Shown here: positions 46,701 through 58,985 of the stretch, piece by piece
How the letters are laid out: every line of letters starts with the position of its first letter
Numbering within the stretch: position 1 is the first letter of the stretch
Origin: Prostheceraeus crozeri
Lineage: Eukaryota > Platyhelminthes > Polycladida > Euryleptidae
Assembly (NCBI GenBank): GCA_907163375.1
Contig: CAJQUW010007774.1
Location: forward strand, 248,001 to 312,000
Length of the DNA: 64,000 nt
Direction: 5' to 3'
Notes under the pieces: generated by a model
What the model was told of the DNA's origin: nothing
The model's database searches: none
The model's input: the letters and a program-made list of their open reading frames with translations, nothing else
Program-made: the position numbers and the translations under genes

Positions 46701-48239
46701 TGGATCCAAAGAGACGAATTATTGAAAGTGTAGATGACTATTGACGCTTAGGGAGTAGAATGCAATATCAATAGCCCTCATTCAAAGAACACGAAGTGAG
46801 AGAGAACTTGGCTGATGACGAATTGACAAACGACCTCAGGGAATAGTAATAATACGAAAGCTGCCGATGAATATGTCAATCAAGTGATTCAGAGGTTAGA
46901 GCAAAATCCGCAAGTAACTTCAGACAGAAATTCTGAGCTTAACTGAAAGTAGCAAAGTTAATCTTCAAGTCAAAATTCTTGCGATTCGCTAGAATGAAGG
47001 AATTAATTCTATACTGCTGGCTTTTGAGAACAAAGAGCAAATGGCGAATTTCAAAAAGTGCTGATTATAACGGTGAACATTCTAGAATTCAATTTCCATG
47101 CTGTTTTTGGCAGAATGCTCGTTTTCAATCACGATTTTGCAGTTTACTCGTGATTTCAAATATTTAAATACTTCACTCAAAGTACAATTTAATACAATTC
47201 AGAAACAAAGTATCCAAGAATGAATGCGATTGCTTGTTGAGCGTAATTAATTAGATTACAACATGAAAAAGAGGGCACAACTTCCAAAAGTTGAGATTTT
47301 CAACTTTGTAATTTTAGCAAACATTTATAATCACTGTGAGCTTGACTGAGTTAAAAACTACAAGTGAAGTACATGTATGAGTGCGAATGCGCAAACTGTC
47401 TCAAATTCATCTTTGAGAAGAGCTGATTGAGAGACTCAAGATGAAGGATAGAACATAAAAAACTCAAATAACAGTTTGATGCTTTGCAACGATAAAACAA
47501 TTTAGCAGACAATAGCATATACTCACACGTAGAACAAAAACAATCACATTTTTTCTCAACAAATAATTAAGAAAATACAAGTCTTCGACGATGCACAAGA
47601 AGATTTACTCTTCAGTCGGAATATTTTTTGAAGTCAAGCAGAAAAGTATTCAATTGCTTTCAATTATGCGCATTTAAAAGTATATACAAGCACTCATACA
47701 AAGCCAATTTTATTACAATCAGCAAGTTCCTATTTGCGAAGGTCAAGATCGTGGAACGACACTTCAAAACATATTATTAATGTAGGCAATCACGTGTGGA
47801 GGATTGCGCATGTTTGTTCGAAACTGTGGTCATATGAAGGCCTGTCTCAATTCATATACAAGGGAAAATAGAGAACATAACTGTGGACAGTTGCATCACG
47901 ATTGTGTTCCTATTGTGTTCAGTGACTAATGAGCATCTAGAATATTCAACTTGCTTCGCCCATCCAATTTCTTTAATAAAAGGCATCATTTTACTTAAAG
48001 TATTTTTTAGGCAAAATGCCGACAATTTTTTATTAACATTATTTCAAACCTCTGGCGATAAATTTGAGTGACGCAAACTAAGGCCCTAGTCAGTCTACTC
48101 ATAATGACCGAGAGCAACTTTTTAGCCGTGTTGAAAATTAGTCTTTTCAACTATGCACTGCATACCATCATATACATGCATGATCTTCACAGATTTATTT
48201 CACGAAACGAAATCACACTGTTTATGGAATTGTACTTAC
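46701..48239. other. Intronic DNA of the MTMR-like gene, nothing recognised
   Basis: AT-rich. Only short open frames. Confidence 0.4.
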
Positions 48240-48400
48240 GTGATGTTCCAAGTTGATGAGTGTTGTAACCCACTGACGATGTTGTTTGTTAATCCCCATC
48301 ATGGAAAATTCGGACATCACGTCTAATTGATCCCAACCACTGGCTTGTGGGAAAGGGTCCAAAGTTTTGTAGCGTAAACAGTAGAGTTCTTCATTGCCAA
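48240..48400 (-). CDS. MTMR6/7/8: Myotubularin-related protein, exon between GRAM and phosphatase domains
   Basis: A 161-nt internal exon with a strong acceptor (tttttcttcag) and a consensus donor (CAC|gtaagt). After 2 nt of a split codon it reads GNEELYCLRYKTLDP, then SGWDQLDVMSEFSMMGINKQ, then RQWVTTLINLEHH. MTMR6, 7 and 8 have the same order here: a YEDLYAFSY-like segment, a GW..ID...EY.RMG segment and a W.L.D.NRDY segment that runs straight into the C-E/D-T/S-YP motif. MTMR9 lacks the RMG part, so the 6/7/8 group is favoured. The exon ends in phase 0, exactly as needed by the next exon at 31997. It contains no stop in frame. The intron to the next exon is 16.2 kb and holds several transposons. 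Confidence 0.85.
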
Positions 48401-49208
48401 CTGAAGAAAAAATGTTAGCGGAAATTGTACTGATATCGTAATGATGTCATGGCAAAATACTCTAAATAAGTCCAAGGACCACCAATGGCATGAACAATTT
48501 TAACAACCTTGCGAATCCATCCACTGAAAATACGAATAATGTGGAGGTTAATGATTGGCCAAAAGTCAAAGTCAAAGAGTTGATTTCCAATTTGGAAAAC
48601 GTTATACAAATGCAACATTCATGTGATGAGTGATAAAATGTTTAAGTACAATGAACGAGAGAGAGATGACGGATGATATGTGCAGCACAAGTAAGTGACA
48701 TGATGTACGGATCGGAAGAAAAGGTCGTAAATCATTACATACATTACAAGTCATAAATGTCGTAATTTATCATGAATAACCTGTAATTGGAATATGTTCA
48801 ATATTATTAAAATTACCTCGGGAAGACATGCTTACGTCTAGACATTCATGTGAATAAATACGTTTTAGCTACGATGTTGCGTCCTTTCCTGGATTACTTG
48901 TTCATGCAAAAATCACAATTTATTTATGTTTTATTTAATAGGCTTAGGGGAACCGGACAATATATATGATGATAAAAAACACATACACAGTTGGCATGCA
49001 TTTAATCACAATTGGCAAGAAAAAACTTTGCAAAAATGCAGAATGTCTTGAATTATTTTTTTGCGAACATTTTTTAGTTATATTTAGGTCAAATAGGTAT
49101 ATTAGGTATAGAATGCAGCTTTTATCGGTGTTGAAATATGCCATTCAACTGATCTTAAAGTTGAAAGCTTGTTCTAGTTAATCAACTGAAATTTAGTCGT
49201 CAGAAAAC

Positions 49209-49343
49209 TTTTCACTATAGTTTTCGAAGACGACATGAGATCAAAGCCAACAGAATAAAGCAACAAAGCATCGCTTGATATGTCAATTTGGCCAATGCAA
49301 TTTTTCATTTGCATAGACATAAATAGGCGATTTCCAGGGGAGC
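49209..49343 (-). CDS. MTMR6/7/8: Myotubularin-related protein, GRAM/PH-domain exon
   Basis: Internal exon on the minus strand. It reads S-P-G-N-R-L-F-M-S-M-Q-M-K-N, then GQIDIS and a stretch ending FDLMSSSKTIVK. This follows the last strands and helix of the GRAM/PH domain of MTMR6/9-type proteins (family pattern GCPLVIQCKNF, then a hydrophobic strand, then a helix ending in LS). The domain binds phosphoinositides at endosomal membranes. The acceptor is ...tatgtaaag and the exon starts with 2 nt of a split codon. I placed the donor at AAA|gttttc because that gives 135 nt and leaves 1 nt, which fits the 2-nt start of the next exon. This donor is weak, so the 3' border is the least certain of the four exons. 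Sequence conservation is low. The assignment rests mainly on the adjoining exon 48400-48240 and on phase. Confidence 0.55.
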
Positions 49344-50100
49344 CTTTACATAAAATACATTGACATATTGAACTATAAGACGATGGCTTTGAAAGCATGA
49401 AGATAGTTCTCAACTGTGGCCTTGATTTGAATCCAAATTGCTGCATGATGACGACAGCCTCCGAACGAACTAAATGATGGCTGAGTTGAGGTGTTTGAAT
49501 TATCAATATTTTTTTATTTTACAAATAGGTCCATGTCTATTGAGACATCAACGAAATATCCACTTGACTACTAAAGATAATCGAGATTCCGATTTTTTTG
49601 CCATTTTTTACTTTTTATGCTATTTTCTGCTACTACCTCAAATTTTTCGCCGAGTGAGAGCCCTACAGTCAGAATTTACAGAAGATGGGAAAAAATTAAA
49701 AGGGTTTGAGGTTTTTTAACATCCTTTCATCGACAGGGCATCATGAATTAGAGAGTGAAATATGAAATGCCACCACCGAAGGTTTGTACTCAGTAGGGAC
49801 ATAGACCAAGGCGGCAGGTGTTAAGTTTTCCATGAGTAAGTTAAGAGGAAGAGAAATCGAGAAAATGAAGAATCATTAACAGTCGACTTTGGAAAACGCT
49901 TGGCAGGAGAAAAGGACATTAAATAACAAGGTAAGGATAAGGGTATCCGCTGACTCATAAATAGCCCATCTTTGTTCACTGATGATTGTATTTAACTCAG
50001 TTCATCAAAACAGATTTCACTGAAATTCTAGAACATTTTAACGATTCGTGCCCATGACGAACTAAAATGAAAGGAAATAAGTTAATGCTTAAGCCACTGC

Positions 50101-50290
50101 GGTGTCCGTTGTACAGTGGCTAAGTGCTTGGCCTAGCGATCTTTTGGTCCAGAGGTCGAGCCCTGATAGTGTCATTGGAAATCGGCAGGTAGGGCATTCG
50201 GACTAAATGTACTTCAAAGCTCCATAAGACTGACTATGTCAGCACCGTCCAAGCCCCAAGTATGGGGAGTAGAGACGCATGAGCTTCAAA
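50101..50290 (+). mobile_element. SINE family A copy
   Basis: Head GTACAGTGGCTAAGTGCTTG and AGAGGTCGAGCCC, body TCGGCAGGTAGGGCATTCGG, GTCAGCACCGTCCAAG and CCCAAGTATGGGGAGTAG. It diverges from the 7838 copy after about 50280. Confidence 0.75.
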
Positions 50291-51251
50291 AAAAGCTTCA
50301 ATTAAAATAAAACTTGCAACTAAAGTGGTCGAATGAACAAAGATGTCTCTACATAAATAGTTCGATGAACAGTGTTATTATTAGAGTTAAGTTAAGACTC
50401 AATTTCACGAAATTGGCACGACTGCGATTATCAATAAAGTGACAAAGTGAGAAGGTAAATTCGCGCAATATTTACTTTCGAATTCGAGTCTAGCCTCATT
50501 TTCAACAAGGAATATTGCCATCACGATTCCATCCATCTGGAGACATTAAACTTTAAAAGAAATGAGATTGGGTGCAGAATCACTACTGACAATTATGTTC
50601 GTTGTAAGATCAAGTATAAAACAAGAATTTTTGTCTATTTGCATCTCAATATTTTTCGATAGTATCTATTTGCCAGCTTCACGACACTAACATCCAAATA
50701 TAACCATCACTCTAAATTCGTCGCCAGACAATTTCCGAGTCAGATGAAGTTCCGAAGCGAATGAAGTCCTAAGTAAACAAAAATTCATATTTTATAAATT
50801 CTTCCATCAGAGTCTTTATTTCTAATGAAAACAGCGTCTGCATTCCATTGAAATGCATTTCAACCTCAAATCAGTGAGTTTTGTGATATTCCTGAGTATG
50901 CTTTCGAAAAGCATCGATATTATCAAACATGAAGTACATTCATTATGTCGATGTTCGAAGATAAGCCAATAAATATTTAATCAAAGACAAGATTAAGAAG
51001 TGATTTCTCAAAATTGCAATGCATCGGGTTGGTGAGGCAAAAATAGAATTCTCTTCAAATTTCAACCTTCAATAATTAATCCCACTAATACATTTATACA
51101 ATATGCGTACAATAGTTTAGGTGTAGATAAAAATAATTAAATGAACCTTGTTTATACTCATTAGTGTTAGCACATTAGGCAGGGACCTCTTCTTCCATGT
51201 GGCCGAGTTTTCATTTATATACTCACATCACTTTTATGCTGAGTGTTTAGC

Positions 51252-51363
51252 AAGAATGCCGAGTGCACCTATTTAAAAAGGTGCGGGTCTGACCCGACCT
51301 AGGTTTGAACCAAGGTCGCCCGGACGCGGAGCGAACATTCTACCCCACCGCCACAGCGCCGGT
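51252..51363 (-). mobile_element. SINE family C
   Basis: The minus strand reads GCTGTGGCGGTGGGGTAGAA (A-box region) and CTTGGTTCAAACCTAGGTC (B box GGTTCAAACC), then GGTGCACTCGGCATTC. The tRNA-derived head differs from families A, B and D. GC-rich against AT-rich flanks. Confidence 0.6.
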
Positions 51364-52461
51364 ACAATGATTAATGTGCTGAGAAAATACCACTACACAT
51401 CATTAACAGAGTAGCATTGATAGATTAAAATACACAAAGCAAAAGCGCCAATGTTTTAAACGGATAGAAAAAAGCTTTAAATCTATCAGTTTTTGTTGGA
51501 ATGAACTCATAACAAAGAGTTTTGCGTTATCATTAGAGACGCTTGACTTCTTTAACGTTTTCTGCAGCTTTTAGATGATCTGATGAGAACGTGAAATTCT
51601 TTATTGAGTGATTATTGAAGATGTAGGACTTCATTCTTTTCGAGACAAGAATGGATATAAAATAGCAGTAAGAATTCGCACGTCACACAAGAAGTCAAAT
51701 TGGACTGACGGGATGAGGAAGGAACATACATCATCAACGAACCCACCAATGAGAAGCGAATTCATTGAATTAAAAGCTCGCATGTTCCTATGAATAAGGA
51801 GAAGAAAACTGGTCATGATTTACCACATTACATGTATATCACATAATTTTTCGATTACTTAGTTTAGAAACTGAATCAGTAGATGTAAATAAAGCAATTC
51901 AGCAAATGCTTTAGTCGTCTTAATCAACAATTCTGTTTCAATGAGCTCATGAATATGTCGTAATTCACTTTTCTTATTGTTGGTATATTTTGTAAATTCG
52001 TGTATTTATCAAAGTATTCATGTTCGTCCTCATCAAGTGCCAACAATGCCTAAGTTGTTACATTGGCGAGACTCAGAGACCTCTTTCAACGCACATTCAA
52101 GAGGATGTCAAAGGAAAGCCGACTTTAATAGAAGCAACTCTCGACATACGCGCACGCATCTGTGACGAGATAGAAAACGATTCCACAATATCATGAATTT
52201 ATCCACTTTAGAAACTGAGGTGAAGAAAAGAAATAATCGCCATTTAATCCACGAAAGAGACTGATGAATGAGAACGATTGATCTATCCGTCTTTCATCTC
52301 ACTTTCTGCACCTTTCATAAGAATTGACCACATATTGTACATTATTCCTACAACTGAAGCAACATAGGTATCTTGCCATTCATTCCAATGACAAGCCAAC
52401 AATGAATTTGATCGAGAAGTTTGGCACATAATCATAATAAGCTTATCACATTCACATTGTA

Positions 52462-52847
52462 GAAATTTTGGTACTTCTATTCTTCCCCCCCACATTGCTG
52501 TTGTTGACACCTGGAAGTGTTGCATCGTCAACGATCTTCTATTGCTCCTAAGAGCTGTCTCACTAAAGTCGCATAGCATTGAGTGTGTAAAACTCCTCTT
52601 ATCTGACTTGTAGAACATTTACAGTCTCAGAATTAGGCAACTGTTCGTCATTTGTCTGTAGACAGCAATCACACGAAGTTCATGATCACAGCTGTACCTT
52701 GTCTGAGTATCCAAGGGACCAATCCTTCAACCCAGTGTTCAAGTAAGACTTCTCAGTCGCGTTGTAGTGTCACTCAGTGACAGATCAAGTCTTTTTGGAA
52801 AACTTGAGAAACGTGGGGGGGGGAAGTAATAGAAGTACCGAAATTTC
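52462..52847. repeat. Inverted-repeat element with homopolymer next to its arms
   Basis: The arm GAAATTTTGGTACTTCTATT followed by C-rich CTTCCCCCCCAC (52462-52494) is inverted at 52811-52847 (CGTGGGGGGGGG...AATAGAAGTACCGAAATTTC). 386 bp. No clear target duplication. The C/G runs just inside the arms recall the nested element at 17380-17805. Confidence 0.55.
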
Positions 52848-53179
52848 CAAATAGATGACTTGAAATTACCTTCAAATTCCTTATATTTTTTAGCAATTGT
52901 AAAAGGGAGAATTTCCGAATTAGGCACACTTTCTCAAGTGTAAAACAGTGTTGTTGAAATCCGTTGCATAAAGGAACGATCGGTCATGACACGGGCTATT
53001 CAGTTTCTTCAAAAAATTGTCTTATGCATTGTCTGTACCATAACGATTAACTTTTTTAATGAAACGCATCTGGTATCCTGGGTTGTCTAAATTAAACACG
53101 ATCGATGCCTGATGAGCAATTTGTACATTTAGTCAGCTGAAGTTGAAATTTCCTGGTAGTGATTCCTTTCATTCTCACT

Positions 53180-53239
53180 ACCCTACCGCTAATTAAATTA
53201 GAGCTATTGTTCGACAGCAGATCACGAATGATGGCTTTC
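53180..53239 (-). CDS. Candidate upstream exon, possibly of the MTMR-like gene
   Basis: Minus strand. A pyrimidine-rich acceptor (ttgttctcaccctctag) is followed by an open stretch KAIIRDLLSNNSSNLISGRV, then a possible donor GTA|gtgaga. Its pattern weakly resembles the start of the MTMR6-type GRAM domain (KLLDRF-S-x-x-x-x-SLTGTL). An additional exon would be needed between it and 49343. Uncertain. It could be chance, and two other frames are also open here on the plus strand. Confidence 0.2.
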
Positions 53240-56200
53240 TAGAGGGTGAGAACAAGACAATGATCGAATACGCGAAGCGTTCCATTGTGACAACAGAAGG
53301 TCAAGAGGAGCTGTGAAGACGTGCCTTGACTTAGTCAGAGAGTGGACTAGGACAGAGAACGTGAGTAGACAATGCACTTCAAGTACATTTCCTCGGGATA
53401 AATATGATAACGAAATGACTATACAAACTGTACTGAATATAATCGAATCGCTACTACATTGTTTTCAAGGTCAAGAATATTTTTGACATTGACGGAAGAA
53501 ATATATCGTCTGCATGTACTAATTTTCATATGCATTTTCTGTCACTGAAGAGTTACTTGTCTATAAAACGATGCTGGATGCTTCAAAATAGAACCTATGA
53601 TAAAATTAGTAATAATAATAAAATCGTTCATTTCCTACGTTCCATTAATCACTAAAATAATCGTGATGGAGAAACAGGATCGATGACAACATAAGTCAAG
53701 AAAGAATTAAGTTTCGAGTAAAAAAGCAAAAATGAATGGAAAAACGCACAAGACATTTGCCAATAAAGCCACTATTTATCAATTTTGTCATTGATAAAGC
53801 CAAGAATTGCTGCTGAATAGCATACAATGGTGAAGATCTAACGCGCGTCCCCGGTTGTGTGTACGTTCGTACAATGCAAAGGCACAGAAATGTACAAGAG
53901 TGCATGTAGTTGTATTTTATCCTGCATTTCATCATTCTAGGAGGGCAAGATACATTTTCATATAAATATTCGCATTATTACATTGGTTATTAGACATTTT
54001 CCATAGATTGAAAGGATTGACTATTCTATGAATCCAGCAGGCAAGAAAACATCCACCGGAAAGGCGCTGGACGCCGAAAGCCCTGTCTTTTCTGCTTTAA
54101 TTTAATTTCTGATAGACCAATAAACGTTCATCGACAGAATGCGCATATTTTGTTCTGCCTTGAACAATTTGAAATTTGATATGAGTTTTCTTTATAAGTC
54201 TCTTTTCATGCTGTTAAACTGCTTTGTATCAGTATCACTTTTCCAAATATTCTACTTATGTCGGGCACGCTTTCGGCGTGGGTCCGCCGACTGTCTTCCA
54301 AGAGGCTAACGAGATGTATGCAGTTGGTCATCTTGATGATGACCCCGCGTCTCCTTATGCTAGCACTTTAAAGCATGTTTATTTTATCAAGTACTAGCAT
54401 CATTTTACTGTTTTACATTTAAGTAAACTTTTATAGTAACCTGTCGTTGGTGCCCAAGTGAATTCAGCAATGAGTTCTTTTCTATTACTATTTAAGCTAT
54501 TTTCTATATGTGTAGATAGTTGTTGTATATTTTCTTACTATGTTTTTTCTTCGTGCGTAATTAGACGTCAGTTGCATTATAATAACAAATCCAGCTGAGA
54601 ATCCGTTCTATTTCAAAGAATTACACGCAAAATTAAATTCAAAAAGAAAGAATAATACTTAATTAAGATACAAACTTTGACGTAAGTATGTCTATTTAAA
54701 TGTTGCAGTATTCAAGTGCTATTTCTTGCAAACATTCAAATCAACTTCGTTGGAAAATAGACAATATCGTGGAAACTTCTCTAGTCTTTGAAATTCATTT
54801 TGCGCTTATTTAGTTTGTCTGGTTTCCAGTTCTAGGAAGCCATAATTCCGCTCGAGACAAACTAATTTGCGTCCATTCTCACTCAGTCGCGGGTCTTTTC
54901 CTCCTACGCTTGCACTATTGAAACCGATGTTGATATCAAATTAGTTTCCTCGAAGCCAGCTATTAACAAATGTCTTCCGATCTTCCACTGATCGACGTCA
55001 AAGTCTCTGACGCATGGAAATTATTTGGTGAAAGGCAGTTTACGAGTTTCAATTTTTTTTAAAAATGATGGGTTCGATTTCTAGATTGAGAGCGAAACAG
55101 CGTGTGCTGTCTTTTTTACGTGTTTAAAATGACAAAGATTGTGGAATTATCACAATCCTTTGAAGAAAGATTTTGATGATTGGTGATTAACCGAATCAAT
55201 CAGTGCATTAGGAGGTGTTCAAGGGGAGCAAACCCGTTCAGTGCCTTCGTCATTTAGAAGGGTATTTTCACGTGCTTGCATAATAGGATCTAAACAGACT
55301 TTCATAATTTCGACAATTGGCGAGTCCAATTTAATTCGACAGAAAAATTCTCCATTGTCAAACATCGTGATTTAGTGGAGAAGAGGATGACATTTTATGG
55401 TAGGGAAAACCAAATCTTGTGATCAAATGCGATGCATTTCGGCCATCCACTAAGCCATGATCACGCAGAATGAAGTCTTCCGATTCATTAGGAGATTTTC
55501 TTGCACTTTTATAGTACTCTTCAAAATCATAGCTACTTCATAAGTAACTTCTTTAATGAGTTGCGACCGCAATTTCGTCATGATTGACGTAGACATCGTT
55601 GAGATCGAAAAGTGATTTGTAGAAGTTTTAATTGCATTTTAGTGTGATATTAGCGTTAGACATGCTTAAATCATACATAAGATGCAAAATATTTTTGTGT
55701 TTTATTTTTCAACTTTAGTGTTGCGTAAAAGTCAAATAAAATGGATTTGCCCAATGGCGTTTCCCAACAGAATAGAAAATAATCAAATGCAGATAAGCGA
55801 GATGAGGGCAAATTTGTGAAGGTACAGGTTGCTGAACTGAACGAAGAGCAGACGTTCAGGGATTAGACTCATCTGGAAAGGTTGCTGATCTTATTGTTTT
55901 GGGTAGAACGTAGGTGTCTGAGAATACGTAAAACTAAGCTGGATTTTTTGGTGATTTGGCTCATGGATTTCTAGATATGCAGATCTGAACTGGACACTCT
56001 TGAAGTCGCGTGGATATCTACATTAACATACACGATAAAGGAACTTCGCATACAGAGGATCAAGCAATAGAAATCGAATAATTTGTGACTCTCAGATCTG
56101 CAGCTGGTTCTAAGGTGTCTGCTTGGCCAAACTCATCAGTGAAATTGTGGAAGACGCTGCAGTCCTTTCCCAGACAACTACTTGTATGTTCTATTGTTAA

Positions 56201-57743
56201 TAATGGATTAATTCTGTTGTGATTTGGGATTGTTTAAGCTGCCTGTATCTGGAGGAAATCTCAGTTCTTTGTTATCATGCATGTGTGCTCTATCCAGTTA
56301 CATTTAGTGAAAACAATGACCTTTCCAGCTGAGCTAATACCCCTGGGCGTTTGGTTTCCAGGTATTACACGGATATCGTCAGTTGCACCGATTCGAAGAA
56401 GAATATCACTGACAGCAATACGCTAAATAATAATAAAAGCGTTCGAATCAATCCAGAAATCATGATATTCCTGGAAATCCTGCTTATAAAAAGAACATGG
56501 GCATTTTTGTAGAAATTCCGATTAATCGACGAATAATCAATATTTGACGCACAACCTGTGCACATCATCAGGTGCATCAACCTGAGCTTTAATTCAATTG
56601 CTGTTTTGTAAATCATTTTCACACTGAGAAGTGACGAATCCAAACCATGCATCTGGTTTCATTATTAAACAAATCAGCGAAAGAAACAACGATGGTGAAA
56701 TTACGAGATTTTTACCGTATCCTGACAGAATCACTATCAGAGAAAGACACCCGTAAAGTATTGACCAGATGTTAAAGAACAGAAGTAGCATTGAGTTTTG
56801 TACCGATTGAAATTTTTTCACGCTGAAATGAACCATTATGAAATTTGGAGAAAGATAATGAAATTAATAAGTGCAATAATGATTCTCAATCGCCTGTTGT
56901 TATGTTTTGTTTCATTTCTTATATGTTTGTAACAGGATAAAACCAGTCCTTTTTAATACAATTCATGTAATTGAACTCCTCCGAACCAACAGTTCTGACT
57001 TAGACCACGCTCAAAAACAATAATGAATTCATCGAAAATTCAACAAGAACAAATCGTATGAACTGCAAAAGCACAAATGAAAACATCCCCGAAAATTCTA
57101 ATGAGCTGTTTGAAATCAGAAATCAATATTAGCTTTCATCGATCTAAGACATTACAAAAGAAATTTAAAACCCGAAAATCAAGCAACTTTGCACGCTGAA
57201 GAATTGTCCAATAAAAAATTACAATTAAATTAAAAAATGATAGTTCACAAAGCACAATCCTCATGTGGTTCCGCGGAAATTGGAAGTACCTCAGGTCCCG
57301 GAGTTGCGAGTCAGAGAGCATTACGGAAAGGCTTACTCAAAATTTGCTATCTGTGATCGCATGCAATGAAGATCGAATTACGGCACAGTTGGAGTAGAGG
57401 TTTATAGTTCCATTGTTTTCGACCTTAGATGTCTGCTTCCAACCACATCAAAGTTACTAATTGGTTACTATGTCATAAGGCTACTATGTTCCCAATTAGA
57501 AATCATCCTATGTCTTGCACAGTGGACCATTTGAGAGCGGCAAGTCGTAAACAATGGCAAGCTCATTATGGACATCCTATCACAAGCAAATTGTGTTACA
57601 AATGTCAACTCAAAGAAGCGACTCAGCATGTGATTTCTTAAGTCAATCCCGACCTGAATAGCCGCGATGGGGGACAAGACGTTTGCTTATTTTGTATATT
57701 ATATTACAATTTGCTCTTTGAAAACAAATTTACACTTATCTAC
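53240..57743. other. Long stretch without a supported gene
   Basis: AT-rich. It contains a hairpin motif at 54055-54095 (CGGAAAGGCGCTGGACGCCG, then AAAGCCCTGTC) like that at 11256. A GC-richer island at 54257-54370 has an open plus frame (VGHAFGVGPPTVFQEANEMY, then AVGHLDDDPASP) of unknown origin. Open frames at 56365-56836 and 57136-57677 have no recognised family, though 57429-57641 ends with a C-x-x-C-x...H pattern that may be LINE debris. Confidence 0.4.
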
Positions 57744-58911
57744 AGGGTCCGGCAAAAGTCGTATAGGAATTTCATGGCAATAGTATTGATTGGTGATAAC
57801 AACTAGAAGAGTAATGCGCCTTCTTGTGCATAGACCATGCCCGCAAGTTTTTCCAGGTGCACAGAATTATAAAGTTGATTGCAATTTTGGATGACATTGG
57901 ACGTTTAAAAATATTAAATATATCATTTTCTTAGAAATTAAGAGGCTATGATGGATACTGTGCTTGTACATTGTTCACTATGCATTTCTATGCAACATGA
58001 CAAATCAATCGCACTTCATCTGTAATTAAGACATAATTCAAAGTTTTAGCTGCACTATTTTCAATTCATTTTGGTTTTCGAATTTTTGATAATCTTCCTT
58101 AGTCAATAATTGACAATGAATAAGTGGACTAACCAACAGCGCTCTCAAATTGTTGAACTGTTATTTTGTTAACCACCGGTCGATCGTTGCAGCTCAGAGA
58201 TGCTGGTTGAACAATGTCAGAAACTCTCCGTCTGAACATGTTATTCGTCTTTGTGTTTCACACTAAATCGAGAGTTTGAAAGTGTTCAGGACAAAGATCG
58301 ATCAGGTAGAACGAAATTTTTTTGAAGACGACAATGGAAAAGCAGTCACAAAAGATCGCTCGAAGTACGTTCTTAACATGATAAGGTCGTTCTTGATGCC
58401 AAAAATTAAGACATTACCAACTAAAGCTGCTTTATGGTTTCAAAAAAATGATGCCATATGTCACAGTGCTAATGAAATATTGAAACTTTTAAGGAAACTT
58501 TTGATCATCACATCACACATTATCTCTCGAGAATGTGAATTCTCCTGGCCTCAGAAATCCCCAGTCTTGTCTCCCCAGCTTTATTCTTTGAGGATATTTA
58601 AAAGAGAGAGAGTCTGCGTTTCAAAACCGAGGACCACCAGTGCACTAAAAGAAAATATGCGAAATGAAATCCAGTTGATTGGCCTACTAACATTTGATTA
58701 ACATTGATACATGTCATGATGAGTTCTGTAAAGAGGGCACCATCTTGAATAATGCACTAAAGTCATCACTTACGTGATGTGATTTTCCATACATAATTTC
58801 ATGAAATTTATTAGTTTCATTTGTAACTTTGTGAAAAAATTTGCTCTTAAAAGTCATTCTAGCCATTGTTACTGTCATTCATAATCCCTATGCGACTTTT
58901 GGCGGACCCTG
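57744..58911 (+). mobile_element. Decayed mariner transposon, 1168 bp
   Basis: TA on both sides (57742-57743 and 58912-58913). The inverted ends are CAGGGTCCGGCAAAAGTCG (left) and, reversed, CAGGGTCCGCCAAAAGTCG (right), then TATAGG/CATAGG. It encodes a broken transposase (58116-58701). Element length is normal for mariner (about 1.2-1.3 kb). Confidence 0.85.
58116..58701 (+). pseudogene. Mariner transposase remnant
   Basis: It starts MNKWTNQQRSQIVELLF (first helix-turn-helix) and is interrupted by a stop right after. VQDKDRSGRTK is the linker (RSGRPR in intact relatives). The 141-codon frame 58276-58701 keeps LWFQKNDAICHSANE (second catalytic Asp region, normally QQDGAxxH), FSWPQKSPVLSPQLYSL (third acidic residue region, normally WPxxSPDLxPxD) and TTSALKENMRNEIQ, all in mariner order. 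The segment between the linker and the second Asp is mostly missing, and the third catalytic Asp is replaced. Non-functional. Confidence 0.8.
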
Positions 58912-58939
58912 TACATCCCATTTTGTAAATCGTTTGTGC

Positions 58940-58985
58940 TTAACACTGACAAGAGCTGTGACAGCCGAAATATAGTGCTTGTAAA
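58940..58985 (+). repeat. Hammerhead-like motif
   Basis: CACTGACAAGAGCTGTGACA followed by GCCGAAATATAGTG. A CTGANGA-like box, a GCTGT/ACAGC stem and GAAA follow the same order as the Penelope-like tail at 16580-16605 (reverse strand). Possibly another worn Penelope-like end. Confidence 0.35.

Noticed and set aside
52697-52770. Minus-strand stretch reading HWVEGLVPWILRQ with a possible donor in the right phase for exon 49343
   Set aside because: It would leave out about 11 residues of the GRAM fold after the WILH-like motif and has no pyrimidine tract at its acceptor.
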